A DNA stretch of 8,293 nt from an uncultured Spartobacteria bacterium (GCA_903919105.1 CAIXGT010000047.1:1-8293); one strand, 5' to 3'. Shown: positions 1 to 7,857, numbered from the stretch's first letter. The notes: generated by a model from the sequence alone, not told the origin. A program made the numbers and translations.

Positions 1-4
1 AGAA

Positions 5-33
5 TTGTTTTTACGTTTTAATAATCATAATAT
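5..33 (+). promoter_or_regulatory. possible sigma-70-type promoter for the flavoprotein gene
   Basis: TTGTTT at 5-10 and TAATAT at 28-33 are separated by 17 bases and match the bacterial -35/-10 consensus in part. Overlapping alternatives for the -10 box are CATAAT at 26-31 and TATAAG at 31-36, each one mismatch from TATAAT but with poorer spacing. Transcription would begin only some 5-10 bases before the ATG at 49, giving a very short leader without a Shine-Dalgarno sequence. The stretch is AT-rich and at the window edge, so chance matches are likely. Confidence 0.3.
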
Positions 34-48
34 AAGTTCTTCTCAGCG

Positions 49-1308
49 ATGAATATCGCCATAGTTGGCGGTGGCCCTGCGGGACTCATGGCGGCCGAAA
101 TAGCCGCCACATTCTTGGCTCAGGGCGAGAGCAGTTCAGGACTGAAAGTTACTCTCTTTGAAGGAAAACCCTCTGTGGGGCGAAAATTCCTGGTAGCAGG
201 CCACGGAGGATTGAACCTAACTCATTCTCACTGCTTGGATCGATTTGCCGAACAATACAAAGGAAGCCTCAAATCTGAGGAATGGACATCACTTCTGAAC
301 GACTTCAGTAATCAGAATACCCGAGACTGGGCTGCCTCTCTTGGTATTGAAACATTTATAGGGACAAGCGGCAGGATTTTTCCCAAGGAGTTCAAGGCAG
401 CTCCCCTACTGCGGAGTTGGATCCAAAGACTACGCTCTATCGGAGTCAAATTTGAGGTGCGCCATTATTTACGGAACATCCTTCCCCAGGATGGCCGGAT
501 ACAGCTAGAGGTTTCTAATCCAGAGGGTCTTAGCTCATCAATTTTTGATGCGGTCATTCTTGCTTTAGGGGGAGCTTCTTGGCCAAAAACCGGCTCTGAT
601 GCCCAATGGATCCACCTTTTACAGGATCTAAGGATTTCTACCACCCCATTCCAGGCGGCCAACTGCGGATGGGAAAATAACTGGCATCCGGACATCATCC
701 GATTAGCAGAGGGACAACCCTTGAAAAATATCGCAGTCTCTGCTGGGAACACAACCATCCAAGGTGAACTGATGATAACTTCATACGGACTAGAAGGGGG
801 AGCAATCTACCAATTGGGGAATGCCTTGAGATCCCTCGCCCAACCGCTTATTACCATAGATCTAAAGCCCACCTTTTCGGTTCAGGAATTGCAGCAGAAA
901 CTATCATCTTATTCAGGTGATTTTATCAGCTTAGCCAAGAAGGCCTGGCGTCTGGGAAATTCGGCTCATTCCCTGCTCAGCATCTTGTCTCCTGAGGAAT
1001 CTAGGAACGATCCCCTCGCTTTGGCCCGATTTGCCAAGGCCGTCCCGATCCAACTCACCGGCCCCAGACCGATCGCCGAAGCCATTTCCTCAGCAGGTGG
1101 CATCCGGTATTCGGAATTGAATGATGACTTGATGGTCAAAAAACACCCGGGCCTCTTTGTCGCAGGTGAAATGATAGACTGGGAGGCCCCAACGGGTGGT
1201 TATCTCCTGCAAGGCTGCTTCGCAACAGGCGCTAGAGCAGCGCGAGGAGCCATTCGTTATCTGAACTCTGAAACCCGTTCCGTGTCCGCTGGTTCGCTTT
1301 CCGTTTAA
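49..1308 (+). CDS. HI0933/YhiN-type NAD(P)/FAD-dependent flavoprotein (PP_4765-like subfamily)
   Basis: A 419-residue, probably cytoplasmic FAD protein. The N-terminus carries the Rossmann dinucleotide motif GGGPAG (7-12), with an acidic residue E38 ending the second strand where FAD ribose is usually bound. Next comes the family block VGRKFLVAGHGGLNLTHS (43-60), close to the (G/N)LTHSE-type motif of the HI0933 superfamily. ALGGASWPKTGS (172-183) and the C-terminal block FVAGEMIDWEAPTGGYLLQG (370-389) complete the FAD-binding signature; the latter matches the TIGR03862 subfamily especially well. Length is normal for the family and the gene looks intact. The start at 49 places the GxGxxG motif at the very N-terminus as expected, although no Shine-Dalgarno sequence precedes it. 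The reaction is not known for this subfamily, so no substrate is assigned. Codon choice looks more A/T-rich (tta, ata, aga present) than in the - strand genes. It may be cotranscribed with the membrane protein gene that follows after 31 bases. Confidence 0.93.
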   Translation: MNIAIVGGGPAGLMAAEIAATFLAQGESSSGLKVTLFEGKPSVGRKFLVAGHGGLNLTHSHCLDRFAEQYKGSLKSEEWTSLLNDFSNQNTRDWAASLGIETFIGTSGRIFPKEFKAAPLLRSWIQRLRSIGVKFEVRHYLRNILPQDGRIQLEVSNPEGLSSSIFDAVILALGGASWPKTGSDAQWIHLLQDLRISTTPFQAANCGWENNWHPDIIRLAEGQPLKNIAVSAGNTTIQGELMITSYGLEGGAIYQLGNALRSLAQPLITIDLKPTFSVQELQQKLSSYSGDFISLAKKAWRLGNSAHSLLSILSPEESRNDPLALARFAKAVPIQLTGPRPIAEAISSAGGIRYSELNDDLMVKKHPGLFVAGEMIDWEAPTGGYLLQGCFATGARAARGAIRYLNSETRSVSAGSLSV

Positions 1309-1339
1309 TTTGGTCCATCAATCAGCATAGAGTCACAGG

Positions 1340-2104
1340 ATGAATTCCTTCATGATCGCTTCAGTTGCTTTTCTCTGCATTTTCGGTGGGGCCATGAGCG
1401 GGTTTTTCTTCCAGCGATTCCTTCCTTCTCACCATCTCAGCAAGGAATCCCAGGACAGCGTCAAGTTGGGCGCCGGACTCATCGCCACGATGGCGGCCCT
1501 GATTCTCGGTCTGCTGGTCTCCTCCTCCAAGGGAACCTACGACCGCCTCAATGTCCTCATCAACGATGCCGCCGCCAATACGATCAGCCTCGACAGGACA
1601 CTGAGAAACTTCGGACCCGAGGCAGCTCCACTTAGAAAGCTCCTGCTTGATCGAATCACCATGGTCCGGAATGATGTTTGGCCCGAGGAAAACAAGGGGC
1701 CTAACAAGGGATCTGCAGCCTTTAAGCAGGAATCGAACATCCTCTCTCTGATAAAGGATATAGCCTCTCTTAATGCATCGGATTTAGGTTCCGTTCAGAT
1801 GAAAAATAATGCTCTTTCCATCGCCTCGGACCTGAACAAGGAGCGATGGCAGATCACCGTAGAATCTTCCTCGAACCTGCCTTTTCCACTGGTGGTAATT
1901 CCTGTCTTTTGGATTACCTTTCTGACTTTTGTGTATGGACTCTTCGCTCCTAGAAATGGAACCGTCGCCATGGTGCTTTTTTTCTGCTCGCTCAGCATCG
2001 CCGGAGCCATCTACCTGATCTGCGAAATGAGCATGCCTCTCGATGGCTCGATCAAGGTTCCAAGTCAGCCAATACAGACCGCTCTGGAGTTGATCAGTCG
2101 ATAG
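1340..2104 (+). CDS. membrane protein with bestrophin-like (DUF4239) domain
   Basis: A 254-residue integral membrane protein. Four hydrophobic segments are visible: about 5-27, 43-62, 182-203 and 208-230. The central part (about 63-180) is polar and includes TYDRLNVLINDAAANTISLDRTL (67-89, key residues the Y, N/D and A-rich helix), which resembles the DUF4239 pattern where a helix following the second membrane segment contains conserved Glu/Asp-Ala-Asn residues. The C-terminus ends with a D-G-(x)I-K-V-x-S-x-P-(x)L-type segment (235-251), also typical of DUF4239. The fold is thought to be related to bestrophin chloride channels, but the molecular role in bacteria is not established. The start at 1340 gives a short N-terminal tail before the first helix; only ACAGG abuts the ATG, so ribosome binding is weak or SD-independent. 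It lies 31 bases after the flavoprotein gene, so the two may be cotranscribed; nothing ties them functionally. Its 3' end faces the dehydrogenase gene. Confidence 0.8.
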   Translation: MNSFMIASVAFLCIFGGAMSGFFFQRFLPSHHLSKESQDSVKLGAGLIATMAALILGLLVSSSKGTYDRLNVLINDAAANTISLDRTLRNFGPEAAPLRKLLLDRITMVRNDVWPEENKGPNKGSAAFKQESNILSLIKDIASLNASDLGSVQMKNNALSIASDLNKERWQITVESSSNLPFPLVVIPVFWITFLTFVYGLFAPRNGTVAMVLFFCSLSIAGAIYLICEMSMPLDGSIKVPSQPIQTALELISR

Positions 2105-2139
2105 TCAAAAGGAGGCCCGACCGAGATCAGTCCTTTGAC
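2104..2139. terminator. imperfect stem-loop between convergent genes, possible weak terminator
   Basis: GTCAAAAGGA at 2104-2113 pairs with TCCTTTGAC at 2131-2139: nine pairs with one bulged A and a 17-base loop. It starts on the last base of the membrane protein stop codon and sits in the 55-base gap before the stop of the opposing dehydrogenase gene, so it is placed where a bidirectional terminator would be. No T-run follows on either strand and the stem is not GC-rich, which argues against an efficient intrinsic terminator. Confidence 0.3.
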
Positions 2140-2159
2140 GGCGTAGTGGTAGTAGAGGT

Positions 2160-2927
2160 CTATTGTTCGTGGTAGTTATGAAGTAGCCCACCATCCACCA
2201 CGAAGGTGGCACCGGTGACATAAGAGGCATCATCGGAGGCTAGGAAAGCGGCAAGACCCGAAACATCCTCCGGCTTACCAAGACGTCCGAGCGGGATCTT
2301 TGACTCGAGTAGCGCTAGCAACTGGGGGTTATTGAGCAGGGACGTATTGATCGGGGTGGCGATGGCGCCGGGAGCGATGTTGTTGACCGTGATTCCGAGG
2401 GGACCAAGTTCCACGGCAAGGTCGCGACAGAGCATCTTCAAGGCTCCCTTGCTGGCGCAATAGGTGGAGAAGTGAGGGAATGGCAGCTCCTCATGCACAG
2501 AGCTGATGTTGATGACACGGCCGGGGCGGTTCGTGGCTCGTAAGTGGTTCACGAAATCTTGAGTAATAAAGAACGTTCCTCGCAGATTGATCTGCAGGAC
2601 GAAATCAAAGTCCTCCTCTGTGACATCCCAGAAGTCGGCGTGTTTCTCGACGCCGGCATTGTTGACCAGGATGTCGATCTTACCCATCTTCTCGACTCCC
2701 TCGGAGATAACGCGGCGATCATCCTCCGTATTGGCAAGATCGCCTTGGATCATGTGAACCCTGCGTCCCAGCGCCGTAATGGCATCGGCGGTCTCCTGCG
2801 CGCTCTGGCCCAAGGTACGATCATCCACAATGATGTCGGCTCCTTCCTGGGCGAGACGAATGGCAATGGCCTGCCCGATTCCTTGGGCGCTACCTGTGAC
2901 AAGTGCTGTTTTTCCTTCGAGTTTCAT
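2160..2927 (-). CDS. short-chain dehydrogenase/reductase, glucose 1-dehydrogenase-like
   Basis: A 255-residue classical SDR oxidoreductase, likely cytoplasmic and using NAD(P). The cofactor motif TGSAQGIG is at 11-18, NNAG at 89-92, the active-site Asn at N114, and the catalytic Ser-Tyr-Lys at S143, Y156 (YCASK) and K160. The VINISSVHE block (138-146), PGAIATPIN (186-194) and YVTGATFVVDGG (236-247) strongly resemble Bacillus glucose 1-dehydrogenase, including the His-Glu after the catalytic Ser. That supports oxidation of glucose or a related sugar, but SDR specificity is hard to predict from sequence and many paralogues carry the same annotation. D35-D36 after the second strand favour NAD over NADP by the usual rule; this is an inference. 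The gene lies 113 bases downstream of the GH63 glucosidase on the same strand. No clear promoter or Shine-Dalgarno sequence is seen in that gap, and the ATG at 2927 is chosen because MKLEGKTALVTG is the standard SDR beginning. Confidence 0.93.
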   Translation of the reverse strand: MKLEGKTALVTGSAQGIGQAIAIRLAQEGADIIVDDRTLGQSAQETADAITALGRRVHMIQGDLANTEDDRRVISEGVEKMGKIDILVNNAGVEKHADFWDVTEEDFDFVLQINLRGTFFITQDFVNHLRATNRPGRVINISSVHEELPFPHFSTYCASKGALKMLCRDLAVELGPLGITVNNIAPGAIATPINTSLLNNPQLLALLESKIPLGRLGKPEDVSGLAAFLASDDASYVTGATFVVDGGLLHNYHEQ

Positions 2928-3040
2928 CGGTATTTGGATGGTTGGTTGTTAAATAAAAGTAACAGGAGCAAGTCTGATTCCGCGAAAGGATTCAAAGAGT
3001 ATGACGAAACTGTCACAACAGAGACCTTGTCGAAAGAATA

Positions 3041-5725
3041 TCAGATATCGTTGGCCAGCAATTCTGCCACTAAGGCTGTCCAACCTGTCTGATGGGAGGC
3101 TCCGAGGCCTTTGCCTGTCTCCCCATGGAAGTACTCGTTGAAGAGAACAAGGTTCTTCCAGTGCGGGTCATTGGCATAGCGGGCATCACCCCCATGGCAG
3201 GGCCGGTTGCCCGACTCATCTGGGAGAAAGATGGAAGAGACCCTCTCAGCAAGAAGTCGAGCGGATTCCCCGAGAGTGATCCAGTTGCCGGAACGGGTTG
3301 GAAATTCTACTTTGAAACTATCGCCATAGAAATGGTTATAGGTCTCGAGGGACTTGATAATCATAAAGTTGATCGGCATCCAGACGGGACCGCGCCAGTT
3401 TGAGTTACCACCGAACATGCCGGTCTTCCCCTCACCAGGCTCATAATCGACCGAGTAGACTTGGCCGTTTACTGTGTAGGTGTAGGGGTGTTTCTCGTGG
3501 TACTTGGAGACCGAGCGGATGCCGTGAGGTGAGAGAAACTCCTCCTCGTCGAACATGTACCAGAGGATTTTTTCCAGTCGCTTTCTCGGAGTGACGGTCA
3601 ACAGATGGAGTCCGTCGGGATCATGGCTGGCGGGCCCGTTGATTTCCAAAAGCGTAGCAGCAAGCCTAGGCCTGTTTTTGATGAACCATTGAAGACGATT
3701 CTTGTATCCCGGATTCATGTTCCGTTGCTCTGGTGTCACATAACTGGTGGCAAACATCGGGATGAATCCGACAATCGAGCGAACCTTGATGGGGATGCTT
3801 TGCTCACCGAGTTGAAGATGGTCGTAGTAAAAGCCGTCCTCATCGTCCCAGAGACCTGTCCCACCGAACTCATTCATCGCCTCGACAATGCGGGCAAAAT
3901 GAGTGATGAATTTCGTGCCCATATCGGCATAGACGGGATTATGCACGGCGAGTTCCAGTGACATACGCAGCATCGTCAGGCAGTAGAAGGCCATCCACGA
4001 GGAGCCGTCCGCCTGCTTCAGCACTCCACCGGTGGGTAGCGGCCTGGAGCGGTCGAACACCGAGATGTTATCGAAGCCAAGAAATCCACCCTCAAAAAGA
4101 TTGTTCCCGTTGCTGTCTTTGCGGTTCACCCACCAGGTGAAATTGATCAGGAGTTTCTGGAAAACCTTCTCTAGAAAGTCGTTGTCGGGCACCCCAGCCA
4201 GAACTCCTTGATAATAAAGTCTGAGCGCTGCCCAAGCATGAACCGGAGGATTCACGTCGGAGAAGTTCCACTCATAAGCGGGCATCTGGCCGTTCGGATG
4301 TGTGTACCACTCTCGGAGAAGTAGGATCAGCTGATCCTTGCAGTAGACCGGATCGACTCTTTCAAGCGCTGCTGTGTGGAAGGCGAGATCCCAGGAGCAG
4401 TAGTAGGGATACTCCCACGTATCGGGCATCGAGATGACATCCCGGTTGAAAATGTTCTCCCAATCCTCATTGCGCACCGAATGTCCGGGGGGAGGAGCAG
4501 GCTCCGTGGAATCCCCCTTCGCCCACTCGCTCTGAACCAGATTGTAAAATTGCTTCGACCAAAGAAGTCCCGCATAAGCCTGACGGGTAACATTCTTCTG
4601 CTCGGCACTCAGTGAGGGGGCGAGCTTGCTGCTATAGAACTCTTCCGCTTCCTCAATTCTTGCCGCAAATATATCCTCAAAGCTGTCGTCCAGCGGCTCG
4701 CCCTGTGCCGCTCCCTTCTCCGTCAACCGCATTCTCAGCACGACGGAACCTCCCGCCGGAATCGTGAGGTTATAACGGCCGGCGGTCTTCGTGCCGAATT
4801 GCTCTGGGTTGACCGCGTCGGCTTTTCCTTCGATCACCGCATCATGAAAGGCGTCTTTCACATAGGGACGAGCCAACGGCTCCCCATAGAGACGTTGGGT
4901 GTTGGTCTCGTTATTTGTGAAAAGAAACTCAGGCAGTTTCCCGTCCGGCCCCTTGTCAAAAGTCATCTCGTACTCACCCATCACCGCATGGACGGCAGAA
5001 ACTGTTCCGGGTCTCGCAATGGAGATTTTCGGTTCCACGAGGCACTCCTCACTAATCTGCCCCCAGGCCCAGGTATTCCGATACCAGAGAGTCGGGAGAA
5101 AAACGAGGTCCGCCTGATCGGGACCCCGGTTGCTGATCGTGACCTTGATCAGAATGTCCTTGATTGATCCCTTCGCGTACTCCACCTGCACATCGAAATA
5201 GCGGTTCTGATCAAATACCCCCGTGTCGACAAGCTCGTACTCGGGTTGCAGGTGAGTGCGACGTCTATTCTCGGCTACCAGGTCGGCGTAGGGGAACTCC
5301 GCCTGAGGATATTTGTAGAGTCCCTTGCAGTAGGAGTGTGTCGGCGTGGCATCAAGGTAGTAGTAGAGCTCCTTAACGTCCTCCCCATGATTTCCTTGCG
5401 GACCTGAGAGACCAAAAAGACGTTCCTTGAGGATCGGATCCTTTCCATTCCAGAGTGAAATCCCGAAACAGAGACGGCCAAAGCGATCACTCAGGCCAAG
5501 CAATCCATCCTCGCCCCAGCGATACACTCGACTGCGTGACTGCTCGAAGGAAAAAGAATTCCAGACATCCCCGTCACTCGAGTAATCCTCGCGGACCGTT
5601 CCCCATTGGCGCTCGGAAAGATACGTTCCCCAAAGTTTCCAGAAGCGCTCACGGCGAGAGTCCTCTCCAAGTCGAATCTCCTCAGCAGTGGGTGAAAGGG
5701 GATCAGCAGAAAGAATTTCGTTCAT
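3041..5725 (-). CDS. GH63 family glucosidase (MGH1-like glycoside hydrolase)
   Basis: An 894-residue protein without a signal peptide, so probably cytoplasmic. Residues about 20-360 look like an N-terminal beta-sandwich domain (rich in W, Y and beta strands), and about 375-890 form the (alpha/alpha)6 barrel of clan GH-G enzymes (GH63/GH37-like). Barrel landmarks are WDLAFHTAALERVDP (445-459), HAWAALRLYY (496-505), EGGFLGFDNISVFDRS (545-560), NSNWRGPVWMPINF (774-787) and NEYFHGETGKGLGASHQTGW (863-882). By analogy with E. coli YgjK (catalytic Asp and Glu), I propose D552 as general acid and E864 as general base; this alignment was done by eye. GH63 enzymes invert alpha-glucosidic bonds; bacterial members act on substrates such as mannosylglycerate, glucosylglycerate or small alpha-glucosides, and the true substrate here is unknown. 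The start at 5725 lies 12 bases beyond the cinA stop and has no Shine-Dalgarno sequence. A glucose-dehydrogenase-like gene follows. No frameshift or truncation is apparent. Confidence 0.9.
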   Translation of the reverse strand: MNEILSADPLSPTAEEIRLGEDSRRERFWKLWGTYLSERQWGTVREDYSSDGDVWNSFSFEQSRSRVYRWGEDGLLGLSDRFGRLCFGISLWNGKDPILKERLFGLSGPQGNHGEDVKELYYYLDATPTHSYCKGLYKYPQAEFPYADLVAENRRRTHLQPEYELVDTGVFDQNRYFDVQVEYAKGSIKDILIKVTISNRGPDQADLVFLPTLWYRNTWAWGQISEECLVEPKISIARPGTVSAVHAVMGEYEMTFDKGPDGKLPEFLFTNNETNTQRLYGEPLARPYVKDAFHDAVIEGKADAVNPEQFGTKTAGRYNLTIPAGGSVVLRMRLTEKGAAQGEPLDDSFEDIFAARIEEAEEFYSSKLAPSLSAEQKNVTRQAYAGLLWSKQFYNLVQSEWAKGDSTEPAPPPGHSVRNEDWENIFNRDVISMPDTWEYPYYCSWDLAFHTAALERVDPVYCKDQLILLLREWYTHPNGQMPAYEWNFSDVNPPVHAWAALRLYYQGVLAGVPDNDFLEKVFQKLLINFTWWVNRKDSNGNNLFEGGFLGFDNISVFDRSRPLPTGGVLKQADGSSWMAFYCLTMLRMSLELAVHNPVYADMGTKFITHFARIVEAMNEFGGTGLWDDEDGFYYDHLQLGEQSIPIKVRSIVGFIPMFATSYVTPEQRNMNPGYKNRLQWFIKNRPRLAATLLEINGPASHDPDGLHLLTVTPRKRLEKILWYMFDEEEFLSPHGIRSVSKYHEKHPYTYTVNGQVYSVDYEPGEGKTGMFGGNSNWRGPVWMPINFMIIKSLETYNHFYGDSFKVEFPTRSGNWITLGESARLLAERVSSIFLPDESGNRPCHGGDARYANDPHWKNLVLFNEYFHGETGKGLGASHQTGWTALVAELLANDI

Positions 5726-5737
5726 GAAATGGTATAC

Positions 5738-7000
5738 TTAGGAGGTCGCGGGACCTTTCAACCTTTTCCTGAGTCGGTCAAGAGCCGACTGTGAGACCAC
5801 TTGCTTGAAGGTAATGCGATCTGCGGGAATGGTCTCCTTCCAGGCTTGAGTCACTCCTCCCTCTTCAGCCAGCGCGATCCAAACGGTGCCAACAGGTTTT
5901 TCCAACGTCCCCCCATCCGGACCGGCAATGCCTGTGGTAGCAATGGCATAGCGGGATCCGCTTTTTTTCAGCGCCCCCTCCGCCATGGCCCTTACAACGG
6001 GCTCGCTGACCGCACCGTGCGACTCGATCAAAACAGAATCGACACCCAACAAATCTGACTTCGATCGGTTGCTATAGGTCACAAATCCCTCCAGGAAGAC
6101 CTTCGAAGCACCCGGCACATTCGTGAGGCGATTAGCAAGATGTCCACCGGTGCAGGACTCAGCCGTGGACAGCGTCACTCCTCGTTCTGCTAGCAAATGA
6201 ACAACGATCTCCTCCATGGATTTCTCATCTCCCGACACCAAATAGTCTCCCACCACAGCCAGAACAGACGGCTCCACCTGGTCGAGAATGTCTCGAGAAC
6301 CGATGAGGCGAAAATCGACCTCGTTGGGCCGCGCACAATAGCCAACCTCAAGATCTCCACGCTTGGAGAGTTCTAGGCCAATCTTTGCCTCCACCATCGA
6401 CTCACCCATTCCGACCACTTTGTAAATCCGGCATTCCTGCAATATTCCGCCGGAATCTCGTTGAGCTAATTCCCTCAGAACAGGAAGAACATGGGCCGAT
6501 GCCATCGGCTGCAATTCGCGGGGAGGCCCTGGCAAGAGAAAGAGATGGGGAGAAGACCAGGAGATCCCTTCCACGGCTGGAAGATAGAGCCCGGGTGCCG
6601 TACCATTTTCATTCGGGAGAACAGTTGCACCCTCTGGAGCCATCGCCTGACGCTCCATGCGGGACTGAAACTCAAAGCCCCGACGTCTGCAACGCTCCTG
6701 AATACGTTCCAGGGTCTCGGGGTGAGGCAGCATCTTTCTCCCAAGAAGTTCAGCTACCAGTTCGCGGGTAATGTCATCGGTCGTCGGGCCGAGGCCACCG
6801 GTCACAATAATGACATCTGTGCGGGCAAAAGCCTCCAGAAGGGCATCTCGGATCGGTGCACCATCCGGGACAGTGGTCTGACGGGCGATTCTGAGTCCAA
6901 GCGGGAAAAGTTCCTTGCCGAACCAGGAAAGATGGGCGTCACGGACGCTCCCGAGCAAGAGTTCGCTGCCTGTATTCAGAACTTCGATACGGAGACTCAT
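5738..7000 (-). CDS. cinA: CinA-family protein, NMN amidohydrolase with MoaB-like domain
   Basis: A 420-residue two-domain cytoplasmic protein. Numbering from the chosen start, residues about 3-170 form the molybdopterin-binding/MogA-like (COG1058) domain, with TGSELLLG (10-17) and TGGLGPTTDD (67-76). A linker/KH-like part (about 185-255) carries GMGES (197-201). The C-terminal CinA/PncC domain (about 262-412) has TAESCTGG (279-286), VTYSNRSK (307-314) and TGIAGPDGG (356-364). The PncC domain in characterised homologues deamidates nicotinamide mononucleotide to nicotinate mononucleotide in pyridine nucleotide salvage; the N-terminal domain hydrolyses ADP-ribose in some CinA proteins. Both halves look complete. 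An in-frame ATG 18 codons upstream (7054) exists, but the start at 7000 is preferred: MSLRIEVLNTGSELL is the canonical N-terminus, a GGAG sits 7 bases upstream, and the ATG overlaps the stop of the SirB1-like gene as ATGA, implying translational coupling. Confidence 0.95.
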   Translation of the reverse strand: MSLRIEVLNTGSELLLGSVRDAHLSWFGKELFPLGLRIARQTTVPDGAPIRDALLEAFARTDVIIVTGGLGPTTDDITRELVAELLGRKMLPHPETLERIQERCRRRGFEFQSRMERQAMAPEGATVLPNENGTAPGLYLPAVEGISWSSPHLFLLPGPPRELQPMASAHVLPVLRELAQRDSGGILQECRIYKVVGMGESMVEAKIGLELSKRGDLEVGYCARPNEVDFRLIGSRDILDQVEPSVLAVVGDYLVSGDEKSMEEIVVHLLAERGVTLSTAESCTGGHLANRLTNVPGASKVFLEGFVTYSNRSKSDLLGVDSVLIESHGAVSEPVVRAMAEGALKKSGSRYAIATTGIAGPDGGTLEKPVGTVWIALAEEGGVTQAWKETIPADRITFKQVVSQSALDRLRKRLKGPATS

Positions 7001-7815
7001 TGTTCTGCTCCAGTCACGATACCGAGCCAGCGATCCACCATCCCCTTTTGCCATACGGTCTCTTCAATGGCATAGGCGTGACCCAGATTGGCAAGCATAC
7101 GAGCGAGAACCTCCCTGGATCCTGGGTTTTCCAGATGTTCGTCGCTCAGCTCGATCTTCTGACGTGCCAAAATGTCGGCACAGTCAGCAAGGGAGAGGAT
7201 ACGTCCGGAGTGAAAGGGATCAAAATAGGTCTCGCCGCAACGGGCTATGAAATGACCGGGGAGATTCACCCCGTGAAGTGTTATGCCGGCACGTGCCGCA
7301 ACGAATATGTAGAGAAGGGTCAGAGTGAGAGGCAAACCCCGTCGACTCTCCATCACGCAGGGCAGGATGGAGTTTTCGTGATTGTAATAGTCACTCGCAT
7401 TGCCGTCGAACCCCAGTTCCCCATGCATATAACGGGTCAGCACGCTGACCGGATCGGATTCACTAACAGCGATTCGCCTACCAAACTCGCGACCCCAGCC
7501 ATCAACCATGGCAAGGCATTCCTCCAGATCAATCCAAGGCATCAAGGCCCCTGCAATCAGCCACGAGGCCTGCTCCAAAGGGATCTCATCGTGCTTTAAA
7601 AGTGCTTCCAACTCAGCCGCGGCTCGCTTGCCTGCTATGGCATGGAGAACCTCCTGCGCATGGGCTGCAATGATTGCCGAATCCGCATTCACAAGATTTC
7701 GGAGATCCGGCACGACGCTCTCCCCCTTGAGGACTAACTGCTCCTTCACAAGACCGACCGTCTGAGGATCATCGTCGCGAAAAAGACGCGCCAGAGCATC
7801 ACACTGCGTGGACAT
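6997..7815 (-). CDS. SirB1-like protein with transglutaminase-fold domain
   Basis: A 272-residue cytoplasmic protein from the chosen start. Residues about 5-75 form short amphipathic helices resembling HEAT-like repeats (LFRDDDPQTV..., LRNLVNADSA..., AAELEALLKHDE). About 85-235 match the SirB1/Transglut_core2 domain: YYNHENSILPCVMESRRGLPLTL (143-165; key N, S, L, RRG and P), VNLPGHFIAR (183-192) and ETYFDPFHSGRILS (195-208). H188 and D199 sit where the His and Asp of the transglutaminase triad fall, but the RRGLPLTL segment has no Cys at the nucleophile position, as in E. coli SirB1/YchA, so protease or transferase activity is doubtful. No biochemical function is established for the family. 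Upstream in-frame ATGs at 7854 and 7887 would translate the heptamer array and, for 7887, overlap the CPXCG gene; 7815 is preferred because the protein then begins directly at the helical repeat domain. The stop overlaps the cinA start by ATGA. Confidence 0.85.
   Translation of the reverse strand: MSTQCDALARLFRDDDPQTVGLVKEQLVLKGESVVPDLRNLVNADSAIIAAHAQEVLHAIAGKRAAAELEALLKHDEIPLEQASWLIAGALMPWIDLEECLAMVDGWGREFGRRIAVSESDPVSVLTRYMHGELGFDGNASDYYNHENSILPCVMESRRGLPLTLTLLYIFVAARAGITLHGVNLPGHFIARCGETYFDPFHSGRILSLADCADILARQKIELSDEHLENPGSREVLARMLANLGHAYAIEETVWQKGMVDRWLGIVTGAEQ
7008..7011 (-). promoter_or_regulatory. Shine-Dalgarno sequence of cinA
   Basis: GGAG on the - strand, separated by 7 bases from the ATG at 7000. 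It lies inside the last codons of the SirB1-like gene and decides the cinA start against the upstream in-frame ATG at 7054. It is the only convincing Shine-Dalgarno match before any start in this window. Confidence 0.7.
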
Positions 7816-7857
7816 AGATGAAGAATGAAACCTGAATGCTGAAACCTGAAGCATTAA
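7816..7857 (-). repeat. heptamer array TTCANNN, 5 perfect + 1 degenerate unit
   Basis: Read on the + strand in steps of seven from 7816, the units are AGATGAA, GAATGAA, ACCTGAA, TGCTGAA, ACCTGAA and GCATTAA. In transcript sense each perfect unit is TTCA plus three variable bases. The array fills 42 of the 55 bases between the CPXCG stop and the SirB1-like ATG and touches the start codon directly. The 14-base sub-period (TGAAACCTGAA at 7826-7836 and 7840-7850) is a consequence of two identical ACC units. Seven is not a multiple of three, so the array does not look coding. Confidence 0.85.

Noticed and set aside
2928..3040. Promoter or terminator in the 113-base gap between the glucosidase and dehydrogenase genes
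   Set aside because: I found no -35/-10 pair with acceptable spacing and no GC-rich hairpin followed by T residues; only a 4-bp stem (CTGT/ACAG) is visible, which is too weak to report.
2544..3092. 182-codon open frame on the + strand
   Set aside because: It lies antisense to the 5' part of the dehydrogenase gene and runs over the spacer into the glucosidase 3' end. The opposite strand encodes clear SDR motifs, and the + strand translation shows no recognisable domain.
7001..7054. 18-residue N-terminal extension of CinA
   Set aside because: The extension (MAKGDGGSLARYRDWSRT) is encoded inside the 3' end of the SirB1-like gene in another frame, is not part of the CinA family, and the downstream ATG has a GGAG and an ATGA overlap.
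6491..7599. Two long + strand open frames (194 and 199 codons) opposite cinA and the SirB1-like gene
   Set aside because: Both are antisense shadows of genes with complete family motifs; their translations show low-complexity, unstructured composition and no family resemblance.
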